Shown: positions 27,614 through 37,217, counted from the stretch's first letter. The stretch is DNA of 64,000 bases from UBA6985 sp946536225 (GCA_946536225.1 CAMNEE010000002.1:1-64000), one strand, 5' to 3'. Program-made: numbers and translations. Notes: a model not told the origin generated them from the sequence alone.

Positions 27614-29602
27614 ATGAATCAAGAAAGATATAATGAATTAGTAGATTTAATTAATAAAGCTAACTATGAATATCACGTTGAAGACAATGCAACAACTCTT
27701 ACTGATCAAGAATATGATAATTACTTAAGAAGTCTTTATGAAATTGAAGAAGAACATCCTGAATGGAAAAGAGAAGATTCTCCTACAACTAAAGTAGGTG
27801 GAGTTATTCTAGATAAATTTGAAAAAATTACTCATAAAATACCTATGATGAGCTTAGCTGATGTATTTAATGAGGATGAAATAAGACACTTTGATGAGGT
27901 TATTAGAGAAGAAATAACTGATCCTAAATATGTATGTGAGTTAAAAATAGATGGACTATCTGTATCTTTAAGATATGAACATGGTGTATTAGTATCAGGT
28001 GCTACACGCGGAAACGGTGTAGTAGGCGAAAATATTACTAATAATGTTAAGACTATTAAACAAGTACCATTAAATTTAAATAAAGATATTGATATTGAAG
28101 TACGTGGAGAAATATATATGTCTCATAAAGTTCTTGATGAACTTAATGAAGAAAGAATTAAAAATGGAGAAGAACCATTTAAGAATTGTAGAAATGCAGC
28201 AGCAGGTTCAGTTAGACAGCTTGATTCAAGTGTGGCTGCTAAAAGAAAACTAGAAGTTTGGATATATCATTTACCAAACCCAGAAGACTATGGTATTAAA
28301 ACACATCATGAAGCATTAAAATTCATGAAAGATTTAGGCTTTAGGGTTAATCCAAATAATAAACTTGTTAATAATATAGATGAAGTAATGGACTTTATTG
28401 AAGAAAAAGGAAACGCTAGACCTGATTTACCATATGATATAGATGGTGTAGTTATCAAACTAGATGATTTAAAAGGTCATGAAATAATGGGTAATACAAT
28501 TCGTTATCCTAAATGGGCAATTGCTTATAAATTCCCAGCCGAAGAAGTTGAAACTAAACTAAATGATATTATCTTTACAGTAGGTAGAACTGGACAAGTA
28601 ACACCTAATGCCGTTTTAGAACCAGTTATGGTAATGGGCTCTCTTATTTCAAGAGCAACACTTCATAACGAAGAATACTGTGTTTCAAAAGATATAAGAG
28701 TTGGAGACACCGTTAAGATAATTAAAGCGGGAGATGTTATTCCTAGAGTCGAATCAGTTGTAATGAGTGCTAGAAAAGATAATTCTGTGCCTTTTAGAAT
28801 GACTGATGAGTGTCCTATATGTCACACAAAACTAGTTAAGAAAGATTCAAACTACTACTGTGTTAATGAAAATTGTCCTAAGAAAGATATTGAATCGTTA
28901 ATACATTTTACTTCAAGAGAAGCAATGAACATAGTTGGTCTTGGAGAAGAAATAGTAGAAGACTTCTATAACTTAGGTTATTTAACTAGAATAATAGATG
29001 TATATAGATTAGATGACTATAAAGATGAATTAAAACTTCTTGAAGGATTTGGAGAAAAGTCTATCGAAAAACTATTATCATCTATTAATGAATCTAAGAA
29101 GAATTCTTTAGAAAAACTATTATTTGCAATTGGTATTAGAAATGTTGGTGCTAAAACTGCTAAGATAATTGCTAAGAAATATAAAACAATCGATAACATA
29201 ATGAATGCATCAGTTGAAGAGTTATCTTCAATCAAAGACATTGGAGATATTATTGCAAACTCCGTCTATAATTATTTTAAAGATGAAAAGAATATTCAAA
29301 TGATTAAAGACTTAAAAGCTGAGGGAGTTAATCTTGAGTACTTAGGAGGTAATGAGGCTACTTCTGATATATTTGAAGGAATGACTTTTGTTTTAACAGG
29401 AGGACTTGATAATTATTCTCGTGATGAAGCAAAAGAAATAATAGAATCTTTAGGTGGAAACGTATCAGGTTCTGTATCTAAAAAGACAAGTGTAGTTATT
29501 GCTGGAAGCGATCCAGGAAGCAAGTATGCTAAAGCAGTAGAACTTGGTATAGAAATCTGGAATGAAGATACATTTATAGAAAGAATAAAAACTATTAGTT
29601 AA
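27614..29602 (+). CDS. ligA: NAD-dependent DNA ligase LigA
   Basis: Seals nicks during replication and repair using NAD. 662 residues: adenylation domain with catalytic Lys in CELKIDGLS (about 113-121) and GATRGNG, OB fold, a four-Cys zinc finger (CPIC...CVNENCP, about 400-425), helix-hairpin-helix repeats (about 440-560), and a C-terminal BRCT domain. The start is ATG 27614 after GGTGATAA; a TG-A-TATAAT box sits at 27589-27597. Terminator covers the stop. Confidence 0.97.
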   Translation: MNQERYNELVDLINKANYEYHVEDNATTLTDQEYDNYLRSLYEIEEEHPEWKREDSPTTKVGGVILDKFEKITHKIPMMSLADVFNEDEIRHFDEVIREEITDPKYVCELKIDGLSVSLRYEHGVLVSGATRGNGVVGENITNNVKTIKQVPLNLNKDIDIEVRGEIYMSHKVLDELNEERIKNGEEPFKNCRNAAAGSVRQLDSSVAAKRKLEVWIYHLPNPEDYGIKTHHEALKFMKDLGFRVNPNNKLVNNIDEVMDFIEEKGNARPDLPYDIDGVVIKLDDLKGHEIMGNTIRYPKWAIAYKFPAEEVETKLNDIIFTVGRTGQVTPNAVLEPVMVMGSLISRATLHNEEYCVSKDIRVGDTVKIIKAGDVIPRVESVVMSARKDNSVPFRMTDECPICHTKLVKKDSNYYCVNENCPKKDIESLIHFTSREAMNIVGLGEEIVEDFYNLGYLTRIIDVYRLDDYKDELKLLEGFGEKSIEKLLSSINESKKNSLEKLLFAIGIRNVGAKTAKIIAKKYKTIDNIMNASVEELSSIKDIGDIIANSVYNYFKDEKNIQMIKDLKAEGVNLEYLGGNEATSDIFEGMTFVLTGGLDNYSRDEAKEIIESLGGNVSGSVSKKTSVVIAGSDPGSKYAKAVELGIEIWNEDTFIERIKTIS

Positions 29603-29618
29603 TAGCTAATAGTTTTTT
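29588..29618 (+). terminator. Terminator over the ligA stop
   Basis: AAAACTATTAG/CTAATAGTTTT then T-run; the ligA stop lies in the loop. Confidence 0.75.
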
Positions 29619-29680
29619 GGTGTAATTGTAAATTATAAACTTGTATTGTATAATAAAAATAAGACTTTTGAGGTGATAAA

Positions 29681-30277
29681 ATGGCAAATGAAAAAAGTAA
29701 AAAATTATTAAAGAAACCATTAAAATTTAAAAAGAAAGAAACAGGAGAAGAAACTCCTATTAAGAAAGATAAATTTGGAAAAAGACTATCTAGATTTTAT
29801 AGAAATAATAGAATTTACTGTATACTAATGATTATATCATTAGCATGTATTCTTATTGTAGTAACTGCTCTTATTCTATATTTTGTTGGTCAAACAAGAT
29901 CAGATCCATATGGACATAGACTAGCTGATATAGAGTCTCACGTAGTAACTGAAGATACTAAAAAAGCAGAAGAAATTATAAAAGGTCTTGAAAACTATGT
30001 TAAAGAAACTATTCGTGTTCAAGGTAAAGTTATTTATATAGATATCTATGTTAAACCTGAAACAACTCTAGAAGAAATGAAAAACTGTGGAGTTAAAGTA
30101 CTTGAAGGTTTTTCTCAAGAAAACTTAAGTTATTATGACTTACAATTTGGTATTCATAGAGAAGGTTATAAAGCTTTATATGGAAGCAAATCAACAAGTA
30201 ATAATACTGTTACTTGGGCTAAATATAACTTAGATACTGAAAAACTTGAATCAAAAAAGGATGATACTAATGAGTAG
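29681..30277 (+). CDS. Single-pass membrane protein, first gene of a sensor operon
   Basis: A 198-residue protein with a Lys-rich cytoplasmic N-terminus (about 1-44), one membrane segment (about 47-70) and an extracytoplasmic domain containing VQGKVIYIDIYVKPETTLEE. AGGTGATAAA precedes ATG 29681. Its end overlaps the next gene by 8 bases, indicating coupling with the GGDEF-like receptor. No family recognised. Confidence 0.7.
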   Translation: MANEKSKKLLKKPLKFKKKETGEETPIKKDKFGKRLSRFYRNNRIYCILMIISLACILIVVTALILYFVGQTRSDPYGHRLADIESHVVTEDTKKAEEIIKGLENYVKETIRVQGKVIYIDIYVKPETTLEEMKNCGVKVLEGFSQENLSYYDLQFGIHREGYKALYGSKSTSNNTVTWAKYNLDTEKLESKKDDTNE

Positions 30278-32309
30278 AAAAAATAGAAATATACTTTTAG
30301 GTATAATTGGCGTTCTAGTATTAGTATTATTATCCATCATTATCTTTAATTTACTTAAAGATAAAAATGGATTAACTGTAGAAGAAAAGAAATATTTAGA
30401 TGAAAACTCTTCAACAGTATATGATATATTAGTTCCAAATGATATTTCAATATTTGGTGAAACTGGTAAGGGTGTTTATTTTGATTTCATTGATTACTTA
30501 AAAAATGAAACAGGAATGAACGTTAATGATCATACTGTTTCTTATAATAATGAAGGCGAAGGATATGGTTTCTACATATCAAGAGACTATAAAGCTAAAG
30601 AATTATTATTTTATAAGGACCATTATATTTTAATAAGCGCTCTTAATGGACTAAATAATAAGTTTAATCCAGCAGGACAAGTTGTAGGTGTATTAAATGG
30701 TGATAGAGAACATGTTGCTAATTACTATGGAATTGATCCTTCTAGTTTAATTGGATTTGAGTCATATGATAAGATAACAGAATCTATTAACACAGGTGGT
30801 ATTACTTATGCAGTAGTTCCATTAAATGAATATAAGCCTGAACTTATTGAAAAAGGATTAAATATTTTATCTCATATATCTGACTTAAATAAGTATTATT
30901 ATTTTAGATTAGGAGAAAACAATATTTTAAACTCAGTATATACTAAGATTGTTAATAAGTTCTTAGATAAGAAGTTTAATGATTCATATAATAAGAATAA
31001 CTATAAATTATTTATTGAAAAATTAGGTATAACAGGAGCAGAAGAAGATACTTTAACTAATAAAGTATATGAATATGGATTTGTAGAAAACTTACCATAT
31101 GAAATTCTTACTGGTGGTGAGTATGGTGGTATTACTGCTCAATACTTACAATTATTTCAAGAATTCAGTGGTGTAGAATTTACTTATGAAAAATATTTAA
31201 ATTCTAGAAAACTAGCTGAATCAGTAATGAATAAAAAAGTAGATTTATATTATAACTACTATACACTTGAAACTGGTTTTATTGATTCAGGTGCACTAGG
31301 TGCAATTGATTACTATGTAATTGCTGATAACTCAATAGATTTATCTATGAGTAATATAAACGGTCTTCAATATAAGGATGTATACGTTCAAGAAAACTCA
31401 TATCTATATGAATTAATAAAAGATATTGAAGGAATAAATATTAAAACATTCTCAACTACGGAAGACTTAAAGAGTATTGTAAGAAAGAAATCTATCTTAG
31501 TTGTAGATCAAAATACAGTTACTTATTATTTAACTCAAATAACTAATAATTACTCAGTTAGATTTACATCATCGGTACAAAACCATTATTATTCATTTAA
31601 ATATAATAATTCTTCTGATACATTCTATAAATTATTTAGTGCTTATACTAAGACAATAGATCCACATGACTTAGTAAGAAAGGGTATTACTACTTATAAT
31701 AGAGTCAATTCAGGTGGAGAATTACTTGAAAGAATAGCTATTGCTGTATTAACAATAATTGGTGTTGGTATAGTTAGTACATTTATTTATAAGAAGAATA
31801 AGAAGAAACTTAAGATTAATACTAAAGTTAAGAAAGAAGATAGAATAAAATATATTGATATGCTTACTTCTTTAAAGAATAGAAATTATTTAAATGATCA
31901 AATACCTTTATGGAATAAGAATAAAATTTACCCACAAGCATGTATTGTATTTGATATTAATAAAGTAAAAGAATTAAATGATTCTTTAGGCTATGAAGCA
32001 GGAGACAAGTTAATTCAAGAAGTAGCTAATATATTAGTTAAAAATCAAGTTGATAACTCAGAACTTATGAGAACAGATGGTAATGAATTCATGGTATACA
32101 TGGTTGGTTACTCTGAAAAACAAGTTTTATCTTATATAAAGAAAATTACTAAAAACTTTAATAAATTATCATATGATAATGGAGTAGCTATAGGATATTC
32201 TCTTGTAGAAGATAATACAAAACTAGTCGAGGACGCATTCAATGAAGCTTCAATTAAAATGAGAGAGAATAAAGAAATTGAAGGTGAAAAAGATGCCAAG
32301 AAAGATTAG
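30270..32309 (+). CDS. Solute-binding-type receptor with degenerate GGDEF domain
   Basis: A 679-residue membrane receptor. Order: membrane segment (about 8-26); a large extracytoplasmic part that looks like periplasmic solute-binding domain(s) of the SBP type (about 40-470); second membrane segment (about 487-508); cytoplasmic GGDEF-like domain (about 525-670) with DMLTSLKNRNYLND and VFDINKVKELNDSLGYEAGD. The GGDEF signature reads DGNEF (about 602-606), so diguanylate cyclase activity is doubtful. It could instead bind nucleotide or act as a scaffold. ATG 30270 has AAAGG nine bases upstream. Confidence 0.75.
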   Translation: MSRKNRNILLGIIGVLVLVLLSIIIFNLLKDKNGLTVEEKKYLDENSSTVYDILVPNDISIFGETGKGVYFDFIDYLKNETGMNVNDHTVSYNNEGEGYGFYISRDYKAKELLFYKDHYILISALNGLNNKFNPAGQVVGVLNGDREHVANYYGIDPSSLIGFESYDKITESINTGGITYAVVPLNEYKPELIEKGLNILSHISDLNKYYYFRLGENNILNSVYTKIVNKFLDKKFNDSYNKNNYKLFIEKLGITGAEEDTLTNKVYEYGFVENLPYEILTGGEYGGITAQYLQLFQEFSGVEFTYEKYLNSRKLAESVMNKKVDLYYNYYTLETGFIDSGALGAIDYYVIADNSIDLSMSNINGLQYKDVYVQENSYLYELIKDIEGINIKTFSTTEDLKSIVRKKSILVVDQNTVTYYLTQITNNYSVRFTSSVQNHYYSFKYNNSSDTFYKLFSAYTKTIDPHDLVRKGITTYNRVNSGGELLERIAIAVLTIIGVGIVSTFIYKKNKKKLKINTKVKKEDRIKYIDMLTSLKNRNYLNDQIPLWNKNKIYPQACIVFDINKVKELNDSLGYEAGDKLIQEVANILVKNQVDNSELMRTDGNEFMVYMVGYSEKQVLSYIKKITKNFNKLSYDNGVAIGYSLVEDNTKLVEDAFNEASIKMRENKEIEGEKDAKKD

Positions 32310-33174
32310 TAAAAAGTTTAACGATTTTAAATTAAGTATTACTAATTATGGTCTTGATATACTAGAAATAATAAAAAAACCAGAGATGGCTATGTTACCT
32401 GGCCAATTATCTTGGTTTATATTCTTATCTATTGTACCAATTCTTACATTTGCTGGTTACTTAGTTTCAATACTGCACATCAATACAGCGTATTTAATTG
32501 ATTTATTAAATAAGATTATTCCAGGAGGAAGTTCTTACTTAGTATCATCATTATCAGGGTTTTCTACTCAAATAACATTTCTTGATATAGTAATCTTTAT
32601 ATGGATGTTTTATATAGCAACAAATGGATGTAATACAGTAATACTTGTTAGTAATCAAATATATGGTATTAATAAATCAAATTGGTTTAAAAGAAGAATT
32701 AAAGCATTTTTTATGACAATGTATATTATATTGTTATTAGTATTTTTAATTCTATCACCAATATTTGTAGATGCCTTATTTGATCTATTTGATAGAATTA
32801 TTATTTGGGATGGTATATATACACTTGTTAACTTCTTAAGAAAACCATTATTATTCTTAATAGTATATATTTTCTTAAGGGTATTTTATAACTTTGCACC
32901 AGATAGAGTAAGGGAACATACTCATCTTGGTACAGGTGCTTTATTTACCACTGTTGGTTGGTTTATAATAACAAGTATATATCAACATTCAGCATCTAAT
33001 ATGTCTACTTATGCAACCCTTTATGGAGCACTTGCTAATTTAGCAATTATAATGATTTGGTTATATTTTATTTCATATGTATTTGTTATTGGTTTAATAC
33101 TAAATTATGGTGAAGAATCAAGAGAAAATACAATTGAAAAAACAGGTGCTATTAAGGTAATTAAAGGAAGATAA
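32293..33174 (+). CDS. YihY/BrkB-family membrane protein
   Basis: A 293-residue protein with about six membrane segments and the family's N-terminal signature around GQLSWFIFLSIVPIL, plus a FAPDRVREHTHLGTGALFTT loop (about 204-223). The family was misnamed ribonuclease BN and its transport role is unknown. It overlaps the receptor gene by 17 bases and ends a three-gene operon. Confidence 0.88.
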   Translation: MPRKISKKFNDFKLSITNYGLDILEIIKKPEMAMLPGQLSWFIFLSIVPILTFAGYLVSILHINTAYLIDLLNKIIPGGSSYLVSSLSGFSTQITFLDIVIFIWMFYIATNGCNTVILVSNQIYGINKSNWFKRRIKAFFMTMYIILLLVFLILSPIFVDALFDLFDRIIIWDGIYTLVNFLRKPLLFLIVYIFLRVFYNFAPDRVREHTHLGTGALFTTVGWFIITSIYQHSASNMSTYATLYGALANLAIIMIWLYFISYVFVIGLILNYGEESRENTIEKTGAIKVIKGR

Positions 33175-33190
33175 TATCTTCCTTTTTATT
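33163..33190 (+). terminator. Terminator after the YihY gene
   Basis: AAGGAAGAT/ATCTTCCTT with a three-base loop; T-rich tail. Confidence 0.75.
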
Positions 33191-33200
33191 TTGACTTATA

Positions 33201-33229
33201 TTGACATAAAAACAATAAAATAATACTAT
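33201..33229 (+). promoter_or_regulatory. Promoter before the 39-residue membrane protein
   Basis: TTGACA (33201-33206), 17-base spacer, TACTAT (33224-33229). Confidence 0.6.
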
Positions 33230-33251
33230 TATCTTATAAGGAATGATAGAA

Positions 33252-33371
33252 ATGATTAGACCCAAAATTAAAGACGCCAATGAATTAAAAATATATAAAA
33301 TATTAATTTATTTCTTAGTATTAGCGGTACTAATCGTTATATGTATCCTAAACGCAGAAGGAATAAAATAG
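33252..33371 (+). CDS. 39-residue single-pass membrane protein
   Basis: ATG 33252 lies nine bases after AAGGA and downstream of a consensus -35. The product is 39 residues: a charged N-terminus, one hydrophobic helix (about 16-34) and a short tail ending GIK. It is 9 bases before the next gene and probably leads its operon. No family recognised. Confidence 0.6.
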   Translation: MIRPKIKDANELKIYKILIYFLVLAVLIVICILNAEGIK

Positions 33372-33380
33372 GGGTAAACT

Positions 33381-34526
33381 ATGAGAAAAATTAAAGGATT
33401 TATTTTATTTACTCTTTTACTTGTATTTGCATATATTTACTTCAATTTCTTAGTTACTGGATGCCCAGAGTATGCTCCAAAGATACTTGCAGCTTTCATG
33501 ATTGCACTTGCATACTTGGCATATTTTTTATATGGTTTTCCAAGATATGAATCTACATCCAATCAAGTAATGATAACGAAGGTAACAGTAGTTTCCTTAA
33601 TTCTATATTTTTTAAGTATTTATATATTTGGTATTTTTAAAGGTATAACAGTACAAAGTACAACTCTTTCAATATTTATACCTATAATAACCATCATTGC
33701 AACAGAGATGCTAAGATATATTGTAATAAATGCTAATAGAGATACAGGGATATTTTCAGTTTTAATAACTGTAGGTATTATTGTTATACAAGTAGCTCAA
33801 AAACTTGATGCATCAAATCTACTTACAACAGCATCAATGGTTAATTATATATCTACTGTAATATTACCTATAGTTATAAGAAATATATTATTATCAATAT
33901 ACTCTAACCATGTAGATATTACTATTGCAATTATTTATGCAATACTAGTAGTTGAGTTTAGAAATATAATTCCTTGGATCCCTAATCTAGGAGATTTTAC
34001 TTATCTTGGGTTTGAAATGATTATGTCATTTGGACTTATTACATTTGCATCTAGATTATTAATTAAACATTATGAAGGATATTCAATGATAACATGTGTA
34101 AATGGATTTAGTGTTTTAGATGCTGTTATAATAGTATTATTTGTTGCAGGAATCTTACTTATTTCGGGAGTTACTCCTTTCAAGTTATATGAACAAACAG
34201 AAAAAGCAGAATATACTGATATTGTAAGAGGAGACGGACCTATTATAAAAACGAAACCTAAGATATCAAGTTTAAAGAAAAAAGATATTATTCTTGTTTT
34301 AAATAAAGATAAAACTAAAGAATTAAAAGTTGTTAATAGAGTAGATACTGTCACTAAGAAGAATGCTAAGGGTGAAAAATACGAAGTAAGAAGTGTATAT
34401 ATAATTGGCGATAAAGGTGAAGCAGTATTTGTTGATGATAAAAAAATAGTTGGTAAAGTATTATTTAATTTAAAATATATCTTTAAACCAGGACAAAAAT
34501 TTAAAGAAGCAATAGGAGTTAAATAA
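33381..34526 (+). CDS. Polytopic membrane protein with S26 peptidase-like C-terminal domain
   Basis: A 381-residue protein: about eight membrane segments (1-270), then a soluble domain (about 280-381). The latter resembles the non-catalytic part of type I signal peptidases: KVVNRVDTV (compare VVHRV), YIIGDKGEAVFVDD (compare the TKGDN...D pattern) and KIVGKVLFNL (compare GKV near the membrane). I cannot find the catalytic SxM motif, so it may be an inactive relative. AGGGGTAA precedes the ATG. Likely co-transcribed with the 39-residue and 155-residue genes. Confidence 0.5.
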   Translation: MRKIKGFILFTLLLVFAYIYFNFLVTGCPEYAPKILAAFMIALAYLAYFLYGFPRYESTSNQVMITKVTVVSLILYFLSIYIFGIFKGITVQSTTLSIFIPIITIIATEMLRYIVINANRDTGIFSVLITVGIIVIQVAQKLDASNLLTTASMVNYISTVILPIVIRNILLSIYSNHVDITIAIIYAILVVEFRNIIPWIPNLGDFTYLGFEMIMSFGLITFASRLLIKHYEGYSMITCVNGFSVLDAVIIVLFVAGILLISGVTPFKLYEQTEKAEYTDIVRGDGPIIKTKPKISSLKKKDIILVLNKDKTKELKVVNRVDTVTKKNAKGEKYEVRSVYIIGDKGEAVFVDDKKIVGKVLFNLKYIFKPGQKFKEAIGVK

Positions 34527-34527
34527 T

Positions 34528-34995
34528 ATGAAGAGAGTTATTAAGAATTATTTACCACTTTTAATTTGTATATTTGCTGTAATTAATATGTTTTTTACAA
34601 CTATATGTTCATCACCTAAAGCTTTGAAGATAGCAATAAGTGGATCGATTATGTTAATCCTTCTTCAAAGTATTCCTATGGTATGTCAACTAGGATGCAA
34701 AGAAGAGTTTAAACATGATCTAAAAGAAATCATTAAAACATATGGTTTTATACTTACTAAATTAGATGATGTTCCTAACCTTACACATTATACATACTAT
34801 AAAATGAATTCATTTGATGATTTATTATTTAAAGCCATGGATTATAGAGTAAATATATATTATTTTGTTGAAGAAAATACCTGTGATTTTGTACTTATAA
34901 ATCAGTCAGATTTATTCATTTATACTCTAAAAGAAGATAAAAAATATTTTTCTAAAGTTGATAAATACTTTATTAGAGTACAACAACACTTATAA
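34528..34995 (+). CDS. Membrane protein of unknown function
   Basis: A 155-residue protein with two N-terminal hydrophobic segments (about 8-27 and 32-52) and a soluble C-terminal domain rich in Tyr and Phe. One base separates it from the preceding gene, so the pair is probably translated together. No recognised motif. Confidence 0.65.
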   Translation: MKRVIKNYLPLLICIFAVINMFFTTICSSPKALKIAISGSIMLILLQSIPMVCQLGCKEEFKHDLKEIIKTYGFILTKLDDVPNLTHYTYYKMNSFDDLLFKAMDYRVNIYYFVEENTCDFVLINQSDLFIYTLKEDKKYFSKVDKYFIRVQQHL

Positions 34996-35019
34996 AAGAC
35001 GATTATTCGTCTTTTTTTT
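34994..35019 (+). terminator. Terminator after the membrane operon
   Basis: AAAGACGA/TCGTCTTT with a short loop, eight or more Ts; overlaps the stop codon. Confidence 0.8.
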
Positions 35020-35086
35020 GATAAAAATTAGAAAAACTATGTTATTATTTATATAAGGAAGATAGCTTTTAAAGAGGGTGAAGGTT

Positions 35087-35836
35087 ATGAGAAAGTTATT
35101 AATTAAGGATATGGATGTATTTATAGAACTAGATGGAATTATTACAGGTATAATTGGCCCAACTAATTCTGGTAAAACAGTTGTATTAAAAAAGTTATGC
35201 AATAAGATTGATAACACTGATATTTTAATCGATGATGTACCTATTGATGAATATGATATTTCATTTTTAAGAAATAACATTGTTGTATGTTTAGATGATG
35301 GTGACTTTAAAGAAGAATATGTTGCTGAAGAATTATTTCATAATCTACATTTATTAGGGTATAGATTAGATGAAATAACTAATAAGATTGATGAAATAAC
35401 TAAATATTTTAAAATAGATAAACTAATACACGAAAGAATAGATAGTCTTTATTTAGAAGATAAAATATTAGTAAAAATATTATCATATTTAGTAATTGAT
35501 CCTAAGATAATAGGAATTGATGACTTATTCTCATATTTAGATAAATCTAGATTAAAACTATTATTTAAATATATTAAAGAGCATAATATATCAATGATTT
35601 ATGTAACAACAAATCCTGAGCATATATTACTTGCTGACGATATAGTTTTAATGAATAACTATAAAGCAATCATGTGTGGAGATAAGAGAAATATTCTAAA
35701 TGGTAATAGTGTTCTTCCTTACATGGGATTAGGGTTACCATTTACTGTAGAACTATCTCATAATCTTGAATTATATGGTTTAGTAGATAAAACATATGAA
35801 GATATAGAAAAGTTGGTGAATTCAATATGGAAATAG
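35087..35836 (+). CDS. Divergent EcfA1-like ABC ATPase
   Basis: A 249-residue ABC-type ATPase in the position normally taken by ecfA1 ahead of truA-rplM-rpsI. Walker A is intact as GPTNSGKT (about 24-31). The other elements have drifted: the signature LSGGQ is absent (the region reads SLYLEDKILVKIL), Walker B is IIGIDD with Asp for the catalytic Glu, and the H-loop is VTTN rather than TTHD. ATG 35087 follows AGAGGGTGAAGG. It overlaps the next gene by 10 bases. Energy-coupling-factor function is doubtful. Confidence 0.65.
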   Translation: MRKLLIKDMDVFIELDGIITGIIGPTNSGKTVVLKKLCNKIDNTDILIDDVPIDEYDISFLRNNIVVCLDDGDFKEEYVAEELFHNLHLLGYRLDEITNKIDEITKYFKIDKLIHERIDSLYLEDKILVKILSYLVIDPKIIGIDDLFSYLDKSRLKLLFKYIKEHNISMIYVTTNPEHILLADDIVLMNNYKAIMCGDKRNILNGNSVLPYMGLGLPFTVELSHNLELYGLVDKTYEDIEKLVNSIWK

Positions 35837-36462
35837 TATATACAAATGATTTAAAAGATTTAACTTCTTCATCAATTGGTTTCTATGGAGATATTCTTGA
35901 TTTATCAACACTAGGAATAGATATTGAAGGAATAGAGTATGATGATGAATGGACAGTTAAAAGATTTCTTTCTGGTTCACGTTTCTTTTCTAATAAAAGA
36001 ATAGATAATGTATTAAAATATTTAGAACTTGATTCTAAATACTTAAAGGTAAAAATAAAAGAATTATCTAAAGTAATATTTAAATATGTACTTCTTGCTC
36101 ATGCGTTACTAAATAATAAAAGAAATATTATATTTGAACGCTTTGAAATAGGATTATCTAATAAAGAAAAGAAAACAATTATTCAAATATTAAGAAAATT
36201 AAAAGCAGAGGGTATTAACTTAATATTTATTTCTAAAGATTTAATATTCCTAAATCAAATTGTTGATAATGTAGTAGTTATCAAGAATAAAAAAATAGTT
36301 TATAATGGTTCTATAATAGATTTAATTAATTCTAAAAAGCCAAGTGTTGAACTACCTCCAGTTTGTAAGTTTATCGAACTAGCAAATGAAAAAGGAGCAG
36401 GACTTGATATGACTCTTGATCATAAAGAATTACTTAAAGATATTTATAGGAGTGTTTGTTAA
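35827..36462 (+). CDS. EcfA2-like protein lacking nucleotide-binding motifs
   Basis: A 211-residue relative of ABC ATPases that has lost Walker A altogether. The Walker B position reads IIFERF, the H-loop position ISKD, and no LSGGQ is present, yet the C-terminal NVVVIKNKKIVYNGS and LPPVCKFIELANEKGAGL keep the layout of EcfA tails. It overlaps both its neighbours. Probably pairs with the preceding product as a structural partner. No ecfT follows; truA begins at once. Confidence 0.6.
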   Translation: MEIVYTNDLKDLTSSSIGFYGDILDLSTLGIDIEGIEYDDEWTVKRFLSGSRFFSNKRIDNVLKYLELDSKYLKVKIKELSKVIFKYVLLAHALLNNKRNIIFERFEIGLSNKEKKTIIQILRKLKAEGINLIFISKDLIFLNQIVDNVVVIKNKKIVYNGSIIDLINSKKPSVELPPVCKFIELANEKGAGLDMTLDHKELLKDIYRSVC

Positions 36463-37184
36463 TGAGATATTTAATAAGTGTTAGTTATGATGGATCAAGA
36501 TTATATGGTTTTGAAAGACAACCTGAGAAGTTAACAGTACAAGGAGAACTTGAAAGAGTACTTTCTAGTATTGCTAAAAAGGAAGTATTAATTAAGGGTG
36601 CAGGCAGAACAGATCGTGGAGTTCATGCAAGAGACCAAAAGGCACATTTTGATATGGATGTTGATATACCTGTTGATAGACTTAAAAGAGCAATGAATAG
36701 TATGCTTGATGAAGCCATTCATGTGAATTTCGCTAAAAGGGTAGATGATAAATTCCATGCAAGATTTGATGTAAAAAGAAAAGTCTATGTTTATAAAATA
36801 AACTTAGGTGAGTATGACCCAATTGCTAACTCTTATATATATAACTACAATAGAAAACTGAATATTTCAAAAATGAAGAAAGCATCTAAATATTTAATAG
36901 GTATGCACTCATTTGAAGCTTTCACATCAGGTGAAAGAGAAAACTATAACTCTATAATATATAAAGTAACATTTAAAAAAGAAAAAGATATTCTAACTAT
37001 TAAATTTGTTGGTAAATCATTCTTTAGATATATGGTTAGAAATTTAGTAGGTGCACTCTTACTTGCTGGAGAAGAAAAAGAAGCTCCAGAGGTAATAAAA
37101 GAGATGATTGATAAGAGAAAAAAGACAAGGAATTACATTACAGCACCTGCAAATGGCCTGTTTTTAATGAAAGTTGACTATTAA
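36462..37184 (+). CDS. truA: tRNA pseudouridine(38-40) synthase TruA
   Basis: TruA isomerises uridines 38-40 in the anticodon stem-loop. 240 residues, with the catalytic Asp in GAGRTDRGVHA (about 47-57), FHARFD, and the C-terminal SFFRYMVRNLVG. The ATG shares one base with the preceding stop and follows TAGGAGTG. It starts the conserved truA-rplM-rpsI order, but rplM has its own promoter here. Confidence 0.97.
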   Translation: MRYLISVSYDGSRLYGFERQPEKLTVQGELERVLSSIAKKEVLIKGAGRTDRGVHARDQKAHFDMDVDIPVDRLKRAMNSMLDEAIHVNFAKRVDDKFHARFDVKRKVYVYKINLGEYDPIANSYIYNYNRKLNISKMKKASKYLIGMHSFEAFTSGERENYNSIIYKVTFKKEKDILTIKFVGKSFFRYMVRNLVGALLLAGEEKEAPEVIKEMIDKRKKTRNYITAPANGLFLMKVDY

Positions 37185-37198
37185 GTCACTTTTTTTAT
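37170..37198 (+). terminator. Weak terminator over the truA stop
   Basis: AAGTtGACT/AGTCACTT with one bulge, then seven Ts. Confidence 0.5.
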
Positions 37199-37217
37199 TT
37201 GTTTTTCATAAAAGTAT

